Shown here: positions 8,546 through 16,054 of the stretch, in pieces | Position numbering within the stretch: the stretch's first letter is position 1 | How the letters are laid out: each line of letters begins with the position of its first letter | Assembly: GCF_014191375.1 (NCBI RefSeq) | Contig: NZ_JACHWN010000005.1 | Location: forward strand, 1-64,000 | Source: Mesorhizobium sp. RMAD-H1 | GTDB taxonomy: Bacteria > Pseudomonadota > Alphaproteobacteria > Rhizobiales > Rhizobiaceae | Length of the DNA stretch: 64,000 nucleotides | Direction: 5' to 3' | Program-made: the position numbers and the translations under genes | The notes under the pieces: generated by a model | Databases searched by the model: none | Told to the model about the DNA's origin: nothing | What the model saw: the letters and a program-made list of their open reading frames with translations, nothing else

Positions 8546-9592
8546 TTATTTGGCCTGCATGGTCTTGCCTTCGGCGAAGGCGGCGCGCTGTGCTTCGCGC
8601 TCTGCATCCGGAGCAGCAACGAGGCCATATTCGGCGAGCGGCGAGTCAGGGCCGATCATCTGGTCGGACAGGAAGAAATCGACATATTCCTTCAGGCCGG
8701 GGATGACGCCGATATGGGCCTTCTTCACATAGAAGAACAGCGGACGCGAAACCGGATACTCTCCGCTCGAGATGGTCTCGACGGAAGGAACGATGTCATT
8801 GACGGTGGCGATCTTCAGCTTGTCGGCATTGTTTTCGTAGAAAGCGAGGCCGAACACGCCGATGCCGGTCTTGTTGGAAGCGATGCGGGCGAGCGTTTCG
8901 CTGTAATCGCCGTCGATGTCGACGGCCTTGCCGTCCTTGCGCACGGCGATGCAGGCCGAACCGACGGCCTTGTCGTCCATGCCGCTCGCCTTCATGGCTT
9001 CAGCCGCACCGGTTTCCTCGCAGCCCGCGGCGAGAAGCTTTTCCTCGAAAACTTCGCGGGTGCCGTGCTTTTCACCGGGGATATAGGCGGCGATGTCCCA
9101 ATCCGGCAGGTTCGGATTGACCTGGTTCCACTTGGTGTTCGGATTGTCGACCAGCTTGCCGTCGACAACGATCTTGGCGGCGAGAGCCGAATAGACATCC
9201 TTCGGCGTCAGCTTCCAGTCCGGACCGTTGATGTCGGTGGCGAAAACGATGCCGTCATAGCCGATGCGGACTTCCTGGACGTCCTTGACGCCGGCGTCGA
9301 TGCAGGACTTCAGCTCGCTGTCCTTCATGGCGCGCGAAGCATTGGCGATGTCGATGGTGTTTTCACCCACGCCCTTGCAGAATTCCTTGATGCCGGCGCC
9401 CGAGCCGCCGGATTCGACGACGGGCGTCTTGAAGTCCGGATAGGTCTCGCCGAAGGTCTCGGCAACGATCTTGGCGTATGGCAGCACAGTCGAGGAACCT
9501 GCCACCTGAATCTGGTCGCGAGCCTCAGCGGCGGATACCGACACGGCGGCGGCAATCGCCAGCGCAGCGGTCGTGTAAATCATCTTGTTCAT
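8546..9592 (-). CDS. pstS: Phosphate ABC transporter periplasmic binding protein PstS
   Basis: 348 residues. A Sec signal peptide (MNKMIYTTAALAIAAAVSVS, cleavage after SAAEA) precedes the mature QIQVAGSSTVLPYAKIVAE, where GSST is the phosphate-binding N-terminal loop. The GGSGAGI and NASRAMKDSE motifs complete the site. It is of the longer rhizobial PstS type. It binds orthophosphate in the periplasm and delivers it to PstCA. AGGAG lies about 8 nt before the ATG. It is the first gene of the operon, driven by the triple Pho box 66 nt upstream. Confidence 0.95.
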   Translation of the reverse strand: MNKMIYTTAALAIAAAVSVSAAEARDQIQVAGSSTVLPYAKIVAETFGETYPDFKTPVVESGGSGAGIKEFCKGVGENTIDIANASRAMKDSELKSCIDAGVKDVQEVRIGYDGIVFATDINGPDWKLTPKDVYSALAAKIVVDGKLVDNPNTKWNQVNPNLPDWDIAAYIPGEKHGTREVFEEKLLAAGCEETGAAEAMKASGMDDKAVGSACIAVRKDGKAVDIDGDYSETLARIASNKTGIGVFGLAFYENNADKLKIATVNDIVPSVETISSGEYPVSRPLFFYVKKAHIGVIPGLKEYVDFFLSDQMIGPDSPLAEYGLVAAPDAEREAQRAAFAEGKTMQAK

Positions 9593-9657
9593 AGGAGCAG
9601 CTCCTGTTGGAATGTTAAGTGACGCCTCCGACGTCGCTAGCCCTCTACGGAATCTAT

Positions 9658-9686
9658 ATTACAGTGATATGACAGCAATGTTACAG
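9658..9686 (-). promoter_or_regulatory. Triple Pho box (PhoB binding site) of the pstS promoter
   Basis: On the minus strand three 7-mers, CTGTAAC, CTGTCAT and CTGTAAT, are each spaced by 4 nt, giving a perfect 11-bp period. This matches the PhoB direct-repeat consensus CTGTCAT. A TATAGAT (9651-9657) follows directly and could serve as the -10 region. The pstS ATG is at 9592. Confidence 0.9.
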
Positions 9687-9747
9687 GAATGTATCATCTT
9701 GCCCGACTCTCCGAATCGCCACTCTTTTTCCCAATAATTTGCGGGTT

Positions 9748-11082
9748 TTAGCGATTCGGTGTTTTTTCGCCGGCACCTTCTCCAAGCGCCTCTTTCATCG
9801 GCTTGCCGGCGACATAAACCTGCTCGACGGCGCGGTCGTCGCCCGTCGTCTGGAGCAGGAACAATTCCTCGGTGAGAGTGCTCGCGACATCCATGCGCAT
9901 GCGCATGGCCGGCGTGGCGCGGCTATCGAGGACAACAACGTCTGCCTCCGTTCCCGGTTCCAGCGTCCCGATCCTGTCCTCGAGCGAAAGGGCGCGGGCA
10001 TTGCCGAGCGTCATCATGTAGAAGGAATGGAGCGGCGAGAGGCGCTGTCCGCGCAATTGCAGGACCTTGTAGGCCTCGTCCAGCGTCTTGAGCATGGAGA
10101 AGCTGGTGCCGCCGCCGATATCGGTGGCAACGGCGATGCGCACGCCCTCGGCCTTCAAACCATCCCGGTCGAACAGACCGCTGCCCAGAAACAGGTTGGA
10201 TGTCGGGCAGAAGACCGCGACCGCTCCCGTTTCGGCCAGGACCTTCGCCTCGCGCCCGGAAAGATGAATGCAATGGCCGAGCAGGGTCTTGCGTCCGAGC
10301 AGGCCATAGTGCTCGTAAATGCCAGTATAATCCGGCGCTTGCGGGTATAGCGAGCGGGTAAGCGCGATTTCCTCGCGGTTTTCCGAGAGATGCGTCTGGA
10401 TGTAAGCCTCGGGATGCTCGCGAGCGAGCGCGCCGCTCATTTCCATCTGCTCCGGCGTGGAGGTGATGGCAAAGCGCGGCGTGATGGCATAGTGCAGTCG
10501 CCCCTTCCCCTGCCAGCGGGCGATCAGCGCCTTGGTTTCGTCATAGCCCGATTGCGCCGTGTCGCAGAGGGCCGGCGGGGCGTTGCGATCCATCATCACC
10601 TTGCCGCCGATCACGCACATATTGCGGGCTTGCGCGGCGCGGAAGAAGGCATCGACACTCTGCGGATGCACCGAGCAGTAGGCAGCGACGGTGGTTGTGC
10701 CGTGGCGCAGGAGCTCGTCCATGAAGCGTTCGGCGACGAACTCGGCGTGCTGCTCGTCGGCAAATTTCTGCTCTTCGACAAAGGTGTAGGTGTTGAGCCA
10801 TTCGAGGAGCTGCGCGGCATAGGATGCGACCGCCTGCATCTGGGGAAAATGGATATGCGCGTCGATGAGACCGGGCAGCACCAGATGCGGGCGGTGATCG
10901 GCGACGGGCGTCTCCGCGCCCGCGATCCGCGCCACATCGGAATATTCGCCCATGGCGATGATGCGGCCCTCCGCAATGAGCAGGGCGCCATCTTCGAAAT
11001 AGCGGTAGGAATTCGTGTCAGCGATATCCCGCGGCTCGTCGACAAAGGTCAGGACCCGCCCGCGGATCAGCAATTCAGTCAT
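9748..11082 (-). CDS. guaD: Guanine deaminase
   Basis: 444 residues, amidohydrolase superfamily. Zinc ligands are visible: HIH at 76-78 in LIDAHIHFPQM, then QTHLSE, HCIHLS and the Asp in ATDIGGGTSFSM. The HIHFPQ and FPTSN-like CPTSNLFLGSG motifs are characteristic of GuaD rather than of chlorohydrolases. It converts guanine to xanthine. It overlaps puuD by 4 nt and lies downstream of it in the same operon, so purine salvage and urate oxidation are co-expressed. It occupies the position upstream of pstS. Confidence 0.93.
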   Translation of the reverse strand: MTELLIRGRVLTFVDEPRDIADTNSYRYFEDGALLIAEGRIIAMGEYSDVARIAGAETPVADHRPHLVLPGLIDAHIHFPQMQAVASYAAQLLEWLNTYTFVEEQKFADEQHAEFVAERFMDELLRHGTTTVAAYCSVHPQSVDAFFRAAQARNMCVIGGKVMMDRNAPPALCDTAQSGYDETKALIARWQGKGRLHYAITPRFAITSTPEQMEMSGALAREHPEAYIQTHLSENREEIALTRSLYPQAPDYTGIYEHYGLLGRKTLLGHCIHLSGREAKVLAETGAVAVFCPTSNLFLGSGLFDRDGLKAEGVRIAVATDIGGGTSFSMLKTLDEAYKVLQLRGQRLSPLHSFYMMTLGNARALSLEDRIGTLEPGTEADVVVLDSRATPAMRMRMDVASTLTEELFLLQTTGDDRAVEQVYVAGKPMKEALGEGAGEKTPNR

Positions 11083-12320
11083 TTCGTCGTCCCTGCCTGC
11101 ACGGCCGTCTCATACCAGGCCGCGAGAAGGTTGCGCTCCTCCGCGGTCACGCCGGTCACATTGGCAGGCGGCATGGCATGGGAACGCCCGGCCTGCAAAT
11201 AGATCTCGCGGGCATGAGCGGCGATTTCCACATCCGTCTCCAGCATGACGCCTTTCGGCGGCGCGACGATGCCCTCCCAGGAGGGCTCGCGCGCATGGCA
11301 CATGGAGCAACGGCCAAGCACCGTGTCGCGCACCTCTGGGAACCGGTCGGACGCGAGGAAGGATTGCTGCAGGGCGGACGCTTTCGCTTCCCCCGTGCCC
11401 TGCTGAAGCACTTTCGGCTCGGTGGAGAGCCACATGATCAGAATGAACAGGATCACCGTGACGAGCCAGGTCCATGCCGGGTCGCCCTTGCGTGCATGGC
11501 GGGTGTTGAACCAGTGGCGGATGGTGACGCCCATCAGGAAGACCAGCGAGGCGATGACCCAGCTGTAGCGCGTGGCGAAGGCCAGCGGATAGTGGTTGGA
11601 CAGCATCAGGAAGACGACAGGCAGCGTCAGATAATTGTTGTGGGTCGAGCGCTGCTTGGCCTGCTTGCCGAGCGCCGGATCGGGCGTGCGGCCGGCGATG
11701 AGGTCGGCCACGACCTTCTTCTGGTTGGGAATGATGATCATGAAGACATTGGCCGACATGATCGTCGCGGTGAAGGCGCCCAGATGCAGGAAAGCCGCCC
11801 GGCCGGTGAAGAGATGAGTGTAGCCCCAGGCCATGGCGACGAGCACGAAATAGAGCAGGACCATCAACCGCGTGTCATTGCGCCCGAGCGGCGATTTGCA
11901 GATCAGGTCATAGACGATCCAACCGAAGGCGAGAGAGGCGAGCGAGATGACGATCGCCACAGGGGCCGAAACGTCGAGCACCTGCGGATCGACGAGATAG
12001 AGATCGGCACCGGCATAATAGACGATGCAGAGAAGCGCGAAGCCCGACAGCCAGGTCGCGTAGGATTCCCATTTGAACCAGGTGAGATGCTCCGGCATAT
12101 GGGCCGGCGCGACCATGTATTTCTGGATATGGTAGAAGCCGCCGCCATGCACCTGCCATTCCTCGCCGTGAACGCCCTTGGGCAGGTTGGGCCGCTTCGT
12201 CAGCCCCAAATCGAGTGCGACGAAATAGAATGAAGAGCCGATCCAGGCGATGGCGGTGACGACGTGAAGCCAGCGGGCGGCGAAACTCAGCCAGTCCCAC
12301 GCGATGGCATATTCATACAT
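11079..12320 (-). CDS. puuD: PuuD-type membrane urate oxidase with cytochrome c domain
   Basis: 413 residues. The N-terminal ~310 residues form about eight TM helices of the urate hydroxylase/PuuD domain (AARWLHVVTAIAWIGSSFYF, GEEWQVHGGGFYHIQKY). The C-terminal periplasmic part is a c-type cytochrome with the haem motif CSMCH at 338-342 and a probable axial Met in HAMPP near 383. PuuD proteins oxidise urate to 5-hydroxyisourate and pass electrons to the respiratory chain instead of O2. It is first of the guaD operon. The 209-bp upstream stretch (12321-12529) holds no other gene. Confidence 0.92.
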   Translation of the reverse strand: MYEYAIAWDWLSFAARWLHVVTAIAWIGSSFYFVALDLGLTKRPNLPKGVHGEEWQVHGGGFYHIQKYMVAPAHMPEHLTWFKWESYATWLSGFALLCIVYYAGADLYLVDPQVLDVSAPVAIVISLASLAFGWIVYDLICKSPLGRNDTRLMVLLYFVLVAMAWGYTHLFTGRAAFLHLGAFTATIMSANVFMIIIPNQKKVVADLIAGRTPDPALGKQAKQRSTHNNYLTLPVVFLMLSNHYPLAFATRYSWVIASLVFLMGVTIRHWFNTRHARKGDPAWTWLVTVILFILIMWLSTEPKVLQQGTGEAKASALQQSFLASDRFPEVRDTVLGRCSMCHAREPSWEGIVAPPKGVMLETDVEIAAHAREIYLQAGRSHAMPPANVTGVTAEERNLLAAWYETAVQAGTTK

Positions 12321-12529
12321 GCGGTTCCCCTAACGACTGCGCAGGATGCGTGCCTTATTGCCCGAAACTATAGAAGAGAATTCCGGATGATGGCCATATG
12401 CAATCGTCGCCGTCGGGAGATGTCCGGCCCGCGATGAAGGAAAGCCGGAGAGCAGTAAAAAATTGAAACGGCATTGCGATGCCCCGGGGGTCCTGCAGAA
12501 GCGGAACCGCCCGGCGCCAGACCGCATCC

Positions 12530-13147
12530 CTACTGGACCGAGCCGACGAGCAGGTTGCTCGGCGCCTCGATGCTGACCCAGCGGCCGGTATAATTCACCG
12601 CCTGGCGCTTGAGGTAGGTGTAGTTGGTCTGCTGCCAGTTTTTGACTTCGTCGGTCAGATTGTCGAGGATGAAATCGCCGCGGTCGGTGCGTACGGTCAA
12701 CACCGCATGGCCTTCGCCATCGCGCTTGCGCACCACCGTTATCAAGAGGTTAGCGAGCGAAATCCCGGCCTCGTTGAGCTCGCGGCGCTTCAGGAGCACA
12801 TAGTCCTCGCAGTCGCCGAAGAGTGTCGGATAGGCCCAGTATTCTTCCTTGCCGTAGATTTCCTTGTCGGTCAGTGGCTTGATCCGCTCGTTGACGGAGG
12901 CGTTGACCGTGATGAGATGCTCCCACATGTCATGCGTCAGCTTCAGCGGCGCGGTATCCTTGTTGTGGATGGAGCATTCCTGCGGCATGCGCTTGCAGAA
13001 CTCGTAATGGCCGATCGGCTGCGAACTCAAGCCACCGATGCGCATGAAATCGTCCGATGCCGCAGACGCGCCGGAAGAGCCGGAAACGAGTGTACTGAGA
13101 AAGATCGAAACCCCAACCACCCCGCAAGACCAGACGCCCCTGAACAT
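12530..13147 (-). CDS. Transglutaminase-like cysteine proteinase (BTLCP family)
   Basis: 205 residues from the ATG at 13147 (GGAG 10 nt upstream); the frame also opens at a TTG at 13183, which I do not favour. A signal peptide covers ~1-30 (GVVGVSIFLSTLVSG...ASA). The mature part has the catalytic triad expected of bacterial transglutaminase-like cysteine proteinases: Cys in GDCEDYVLLKR, His in GEGHAVLTV and Asp in FILDNLTDEV. It is predicted to be periplasmic. Related Pseudomonas LapG proteases process adhesins, but no LapD or LapA partner is seen here, so the substrate is unknown. Confidence 0.85.
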   Translation of the reverse strand: MFRGVWSCGVVGVSIFLSTLVSGSSGASAASDDFMRIGGLSSQPIGHYEFCKRMPQECSIHNKDTAPLKLTHDMWEHLITVNASVNERIKPLTDKEIYGKEEYWAYPTLFGDCEDYVLLKRRELNEAGISLANLLITVVRKRDGEGHAVLTVRTDRGDFILDNLTDEVKNWQQTNYTYLKRQAVNYTGRWVSIEAPSNLLVGSVQ

Positions 13148-13403
13148 ACGCAAACACTCCGCCGCACCGCTTATCGTTAACAAAACGTTAAAGGCTGAAA
13201 CGGAGATGAGTCAATTCATAATACAGTCACCAAACTGCCCAATTCGGCTTATGGTTACCACGCGAGAATGCCGCGGAGATTCAACCCTGAGGCTAAGAGG
13301 GCAAGCAGCCTGCGGCCAGCCTGGAACGGCTCTGCGCTACATGCCAGAAGGAGATGATATCGCGTATAAGTGGAGATCGCGCGGCGCGAGGCGAAAGTAG
13401 CCT

Positions 13404-14681
13404 TCAGCGCTTGCGGGCGCGCTTTGGCGATGAAGCCGGCGCCTTTTCAGCCGATTTGTCGTTGGCGCGGACGAAATCGACGATGCGCGGCGCGATCTCG
13501 TTGCGGAAACGCGAACCGTTGAACACGCCGTAATGGCCGACCCTGGGTTGCAGGTAGTGCATCCGCTTTTGCGCCGGGATGTTGACGCAGAGCTTCTGCG
13601 CCGCTTCCGTCTGGCCGACACCGGAAATGTCGTCATTCTCGCCCTCGACCGTCAGCAGCGCGACATTGCGGATCGCAGAAAGATCGACAGTGTTGCCGCG
13701 ATGCTTCATCTTGCCGCGCGGTAGATCATGGCGGATGAAGACCGTCTCGACGGTCTGCAGGTAGAATTCCGCCGTCATGTCCATCACCGCGAGATATTCA
13801 TCATAGAACTCGCGGTGCTTTTCGGCGGAGTCGCCATCCTCCTTCACCAGATGGAAGAAGAAATCCTTGTGGGCGGCGATATGCCGGTCGAGATTCATGC
13901 TCATGAAGCCCGACAATTGCAGGAAACCAGGATAGACCGGTCGCATGACGCCCGGATGCGGCCATGGCACGGGCATGACGACGTGATCGCGGAACCAGTC
14001 GATATCCTTTTCCGCCGCCATTTTATTGACGGCGGTCGGGTTGATGCGGGTGTCGATCGGGCCGCCCATCAGCGTCATCGAGGACGGAGCAAACCGGTCG
14101 CCGCCCTTTTCCATCATCGCCACGGCCGCCAGCACGGGCACGGAAGGCTGGCAGACGGCGACCACATGGGTATTCTCGCCGAGGACGTGGAACATCTCGA
14201 TGAGATAGTCGATGTAATCATCGAGATCGAACCGGCCTTCGCCCAGTGGCACCATGCGGGCATCGACCCAATCGGTGATGTAGATTTCCGCATGCGGCAG
14301 CAGGGTCTCCACCGTGCCGCGCAGCAGCGTCGCATAATGGCCGGACAGGGGCGCGACCAGCAGGATCTTCGGATCGGCCGCGCGACCTTCCGGCAGATCG
14401 CGGCGGAAATGGAGAAGATTGCAGAACGGCTTCTGCCAGACGATCTCCTCCGCTACCGCTGTCTTCTTGCCGCCGACAGTGGTTTCCGGAAGATTGAAGA
14501 CCGGCTTGTCGTAGCGCCGCGTTGTGCGCTCGAAAAGCTCCATCAGCGCTGCGATCGAGCGGCCATAGGAGCTCTGCGATATCGGATTGAGCGGATTTTC
14601 GAAGAACAGCCTGGTGGCGTCCGCAAGGGCCCGGTAAGGCTGAAGCGCCGCATGATTGAGTTCGTAGAGCTGATAATACAT
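13404..14681 (-). CDS. phaZ: Intracellular polyhydroxybutyrate depolymerase
   Basis: 425 residues from the ATG at 14681 (GAGG 9 nt upstream), giving the family N-terminus MYYQLYELNHAAL. An alpha/beta hydrolase fold with the CQPSVPV nucleophile elbow: intracellular PHB depolymerases use this Cys instead of Ser. A conserved Asp/Glu region (LLTVEGENDDISG) and the His of VGHYGVFNG complete the site. The C-terminus is basic (PKRARKR). It mobilises stored PHB granules. It is transcribed divergently from the 14784-17514 cassette across a ~100-bp A/T-rich region. Confidence 0.93.
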   Translation of the reverse strand: MYYQLYELNHAALQPYRALADATRLFFENPLNPISQSSYGRSIAALMELFERTTRRYDKPVFNLPETTVGGKKTAVAEEIVWQKPFCNLLHFRRDLPEGRAADPKILLVAPLSGHYATLLRGTVETLLPHAEIYITDWVDARMVPLGEGRFDLDDYIDYLIEMFHVLGENTHVVAVCQPSVPVLAAVAMMEKGGDRFAPSSMTLMGGPIDTRINPTAVNKMAAEKDIDWFRDHVVMPVPWPHPGVMRPVYPGFLQLSGFMSMNLDRHIAAHKDFFFHLVKEDGDSAEKHREFYDEYLAVMDMTAEFYLQTVETVFIRHDLPRGKMKHRGNTVDLSAIRNVALLTVEGENDDISGVGQTEAAQKLCVNIPAQKRMHYLQPRVGHYGVFNGSRFRNEIAPRIVDFVRANDKSAEKAPASSPKRARKR

Positions 14682-14783
14682 TTTCCAAACCTCTGCGAAG
14701 CGCGTAAAAAGAGATACAGGAAAACCTATATACTGAAACAGCATTCCTTTATTCTGAACATAGTGCAATTCGAGGATATTGCA

Positions 14784-14882
14784 ATGCACACATTCTTGAG
14801 CGGTTTTGCTGCCCCGCACCAATCCGCGCTGCCTGCCCCGCCACAATCCCGCCAATCTCCTCATGCTTGCCTCTGCTGCTAG
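14784..14882 (+). CDS. Possible 32-residue peptide upstream of the GNAT-C39/ATP-grasp cassette
   Basis: ATG at 14784, TAG at 14880-14882. A good ribosome binding site, GAGG, lies 8 nt upstream (14772-14775). The peptide begins MHTFLSGFAAP, is proline/glutamine-rich in the middle, and ends HACLCC just before the stop. It ends 65 nt before the GNAT-C39 gene and has the same orientation. Two readings are possible: a substrate (precursor) peptide for the cassette, or a cysteine-codon leader peptide controlling it. Its reality rests only on the RBS, position and unusual C-terminus; conservation has not been tested. Confidence 0.45.
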   Translation: MHTFLSGFAAPHQSALPAPPQSRQSPHACLCC

Positions 14883-14947
14883 CGGGCGGGCCCTGCCATC
14901 CCACCAGCCATAGCCGCATTCCGGCGCTCCATTCCAAAGGCCACGAC

Positions 14948-16054
14948 ATGACAGGCGCTGTAACGCGCAAGGCCACGTCCGACGACATAGAGGCGCTTCT
15001 GCGCATAGAGGAGCGTTGCTTCGACACGGACCGGATCTCGCGGCGTTCCTTTCGCGCGCTGATCGCGCGGCCGACGGCGGAGACCATCGTCGCGAAGGAA
15101 GGCGAGGCCATCGTAGGCTACGCGATGATTCTCTTCCGCAAGGGCACGGCGCTCGCGCGGCTTTATTCGATCGCGGTTGATCCGGATGCGAAATCGCGCG
15201 GCATCGGCACGCTGCTGCTCAATGCGGCCGAGCAGGCAGCCTTCGACCACGACCGGCTGCTCCTGCGCCTCGAAGTGCGGGAGGACAATGAGCGGGCAAT
15301 CGCGCTTTACAAGCGGCATGGCTACCGGCCGATCGGGCGCTGGCTCGATTATTATGCGGATCATTCCAACGCGCTGCGCTTCGAAAAGACACTGCGCGGG
15401 GGCGTGCCGCTCACCACCAGCGTTCCCTATTACGAGCAGACGACGGATTTCACCTGCGGCTCGGCCTGCCTGATGATGGCGCTTGCCAATCATTTGCCCA
15501 AGGTCCGGCTCGATCCCGTGCTCGAAATTCGCCTGTGGCGCGAGGCGACGACGGTTTTCATGCAATCGGGACTGGGCGGCTGCGAGCCATTCGGCCTTGC
15601 GGTCGCCGCCCATGAGCACGGCCTGAAGGCCTCCATCATGGTCTCGACTGATGAATTGCTGTTTCTGCAATCGGTGCGCGATCCGGAAAAGCGAATGGTG
15701 ATGGAGCTCGCCCAGACCGATTTCCGCCGCCGCGCGAAAGCCTTCGGCATCAAGGTGCGCCATCGCGGCTTTACCATGGACGACATCCGATCGGCCCTGA
15801 AGCGCGGCGCCTTCGCCATCGTCCTTGTCAGCGGCTATCACATGTTCGGCAAGAAGGTGCCGCACTGGGTGCTTGCCCATGGCGAGGATGGGCGCCACAT
15901 CATGATCCACGACCCGTGGGTGGAAGACGATGTCGGCGAGACGGTCGCCGATGCCGCCAATGTCCCCATTCCATACGCTATTTTCGATCGCATGGCGCGA
16001 TTTGGCGCAAGTGGCCTGCGCGCGGCGGTCTTTCTGGAGAAAAGGACCGATTGA
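14948..16054 (+). CDS. GNAT acetyltransferase fused to a C39-like papain-fold peptidase
   Basis: 368 residues from the ATG at 14948 (AAAGG 7 nt upstream). The N-terminal ~150 residues are a RimI-like GNAT domain with the acetyl-CoA loop SRGIGTLLL (83-91) and ALYKRHGY (119-126). Residues ~155-365 are a C39-like cysteine peptidase: Gln164, Cys170 in FTCGSACLMM, His306 in VPHWVLAHG and Asp322 in IHDPWV. All catalytic residues are present, so the peptidase should be active. No TM segment or signal peptide, hence cytosolic. The stop overlaps the next gene's ATG by 1 nt (TGATG). This GNAT-papain fusion is the known constant partner of RLAN/RimK-type ATP-grasp proteins, for which a peptide-synthesis role has been proposed from gene context only. 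Confidence 0.9.
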   Translation: MTGAVTRKATSDDIEALLRIEERCFDTDRISRRSFRALIARPTAETIVAKEGEAIVGYAMILFRKGTALARLYSIAVDPDAKSRGIGTLLLNAAEQAAFDHDRLLLRLEVREDNERAIALYKRHGYRPIGRWLDYYADHSNALRFEKTLRGGVPLTTSVPYYEQTTDFTCGSACLMMALANHLPKVRLDPVLEIRLWREATTVFMQSGLGGCEPFGLAVAAHEHGLKASIMVSTDELLFLQSVRDPEKRMVMELAQTDFRRRAKAFGIKVRHRGFTMDDIRSALKRGAFAIVLVSGYHMFGKKVPHWVLAHGEDGRHIMIHDPWVEDDVGETVADAANVPIPYAIFDRMARFGASGLRAAVFLEKRTD

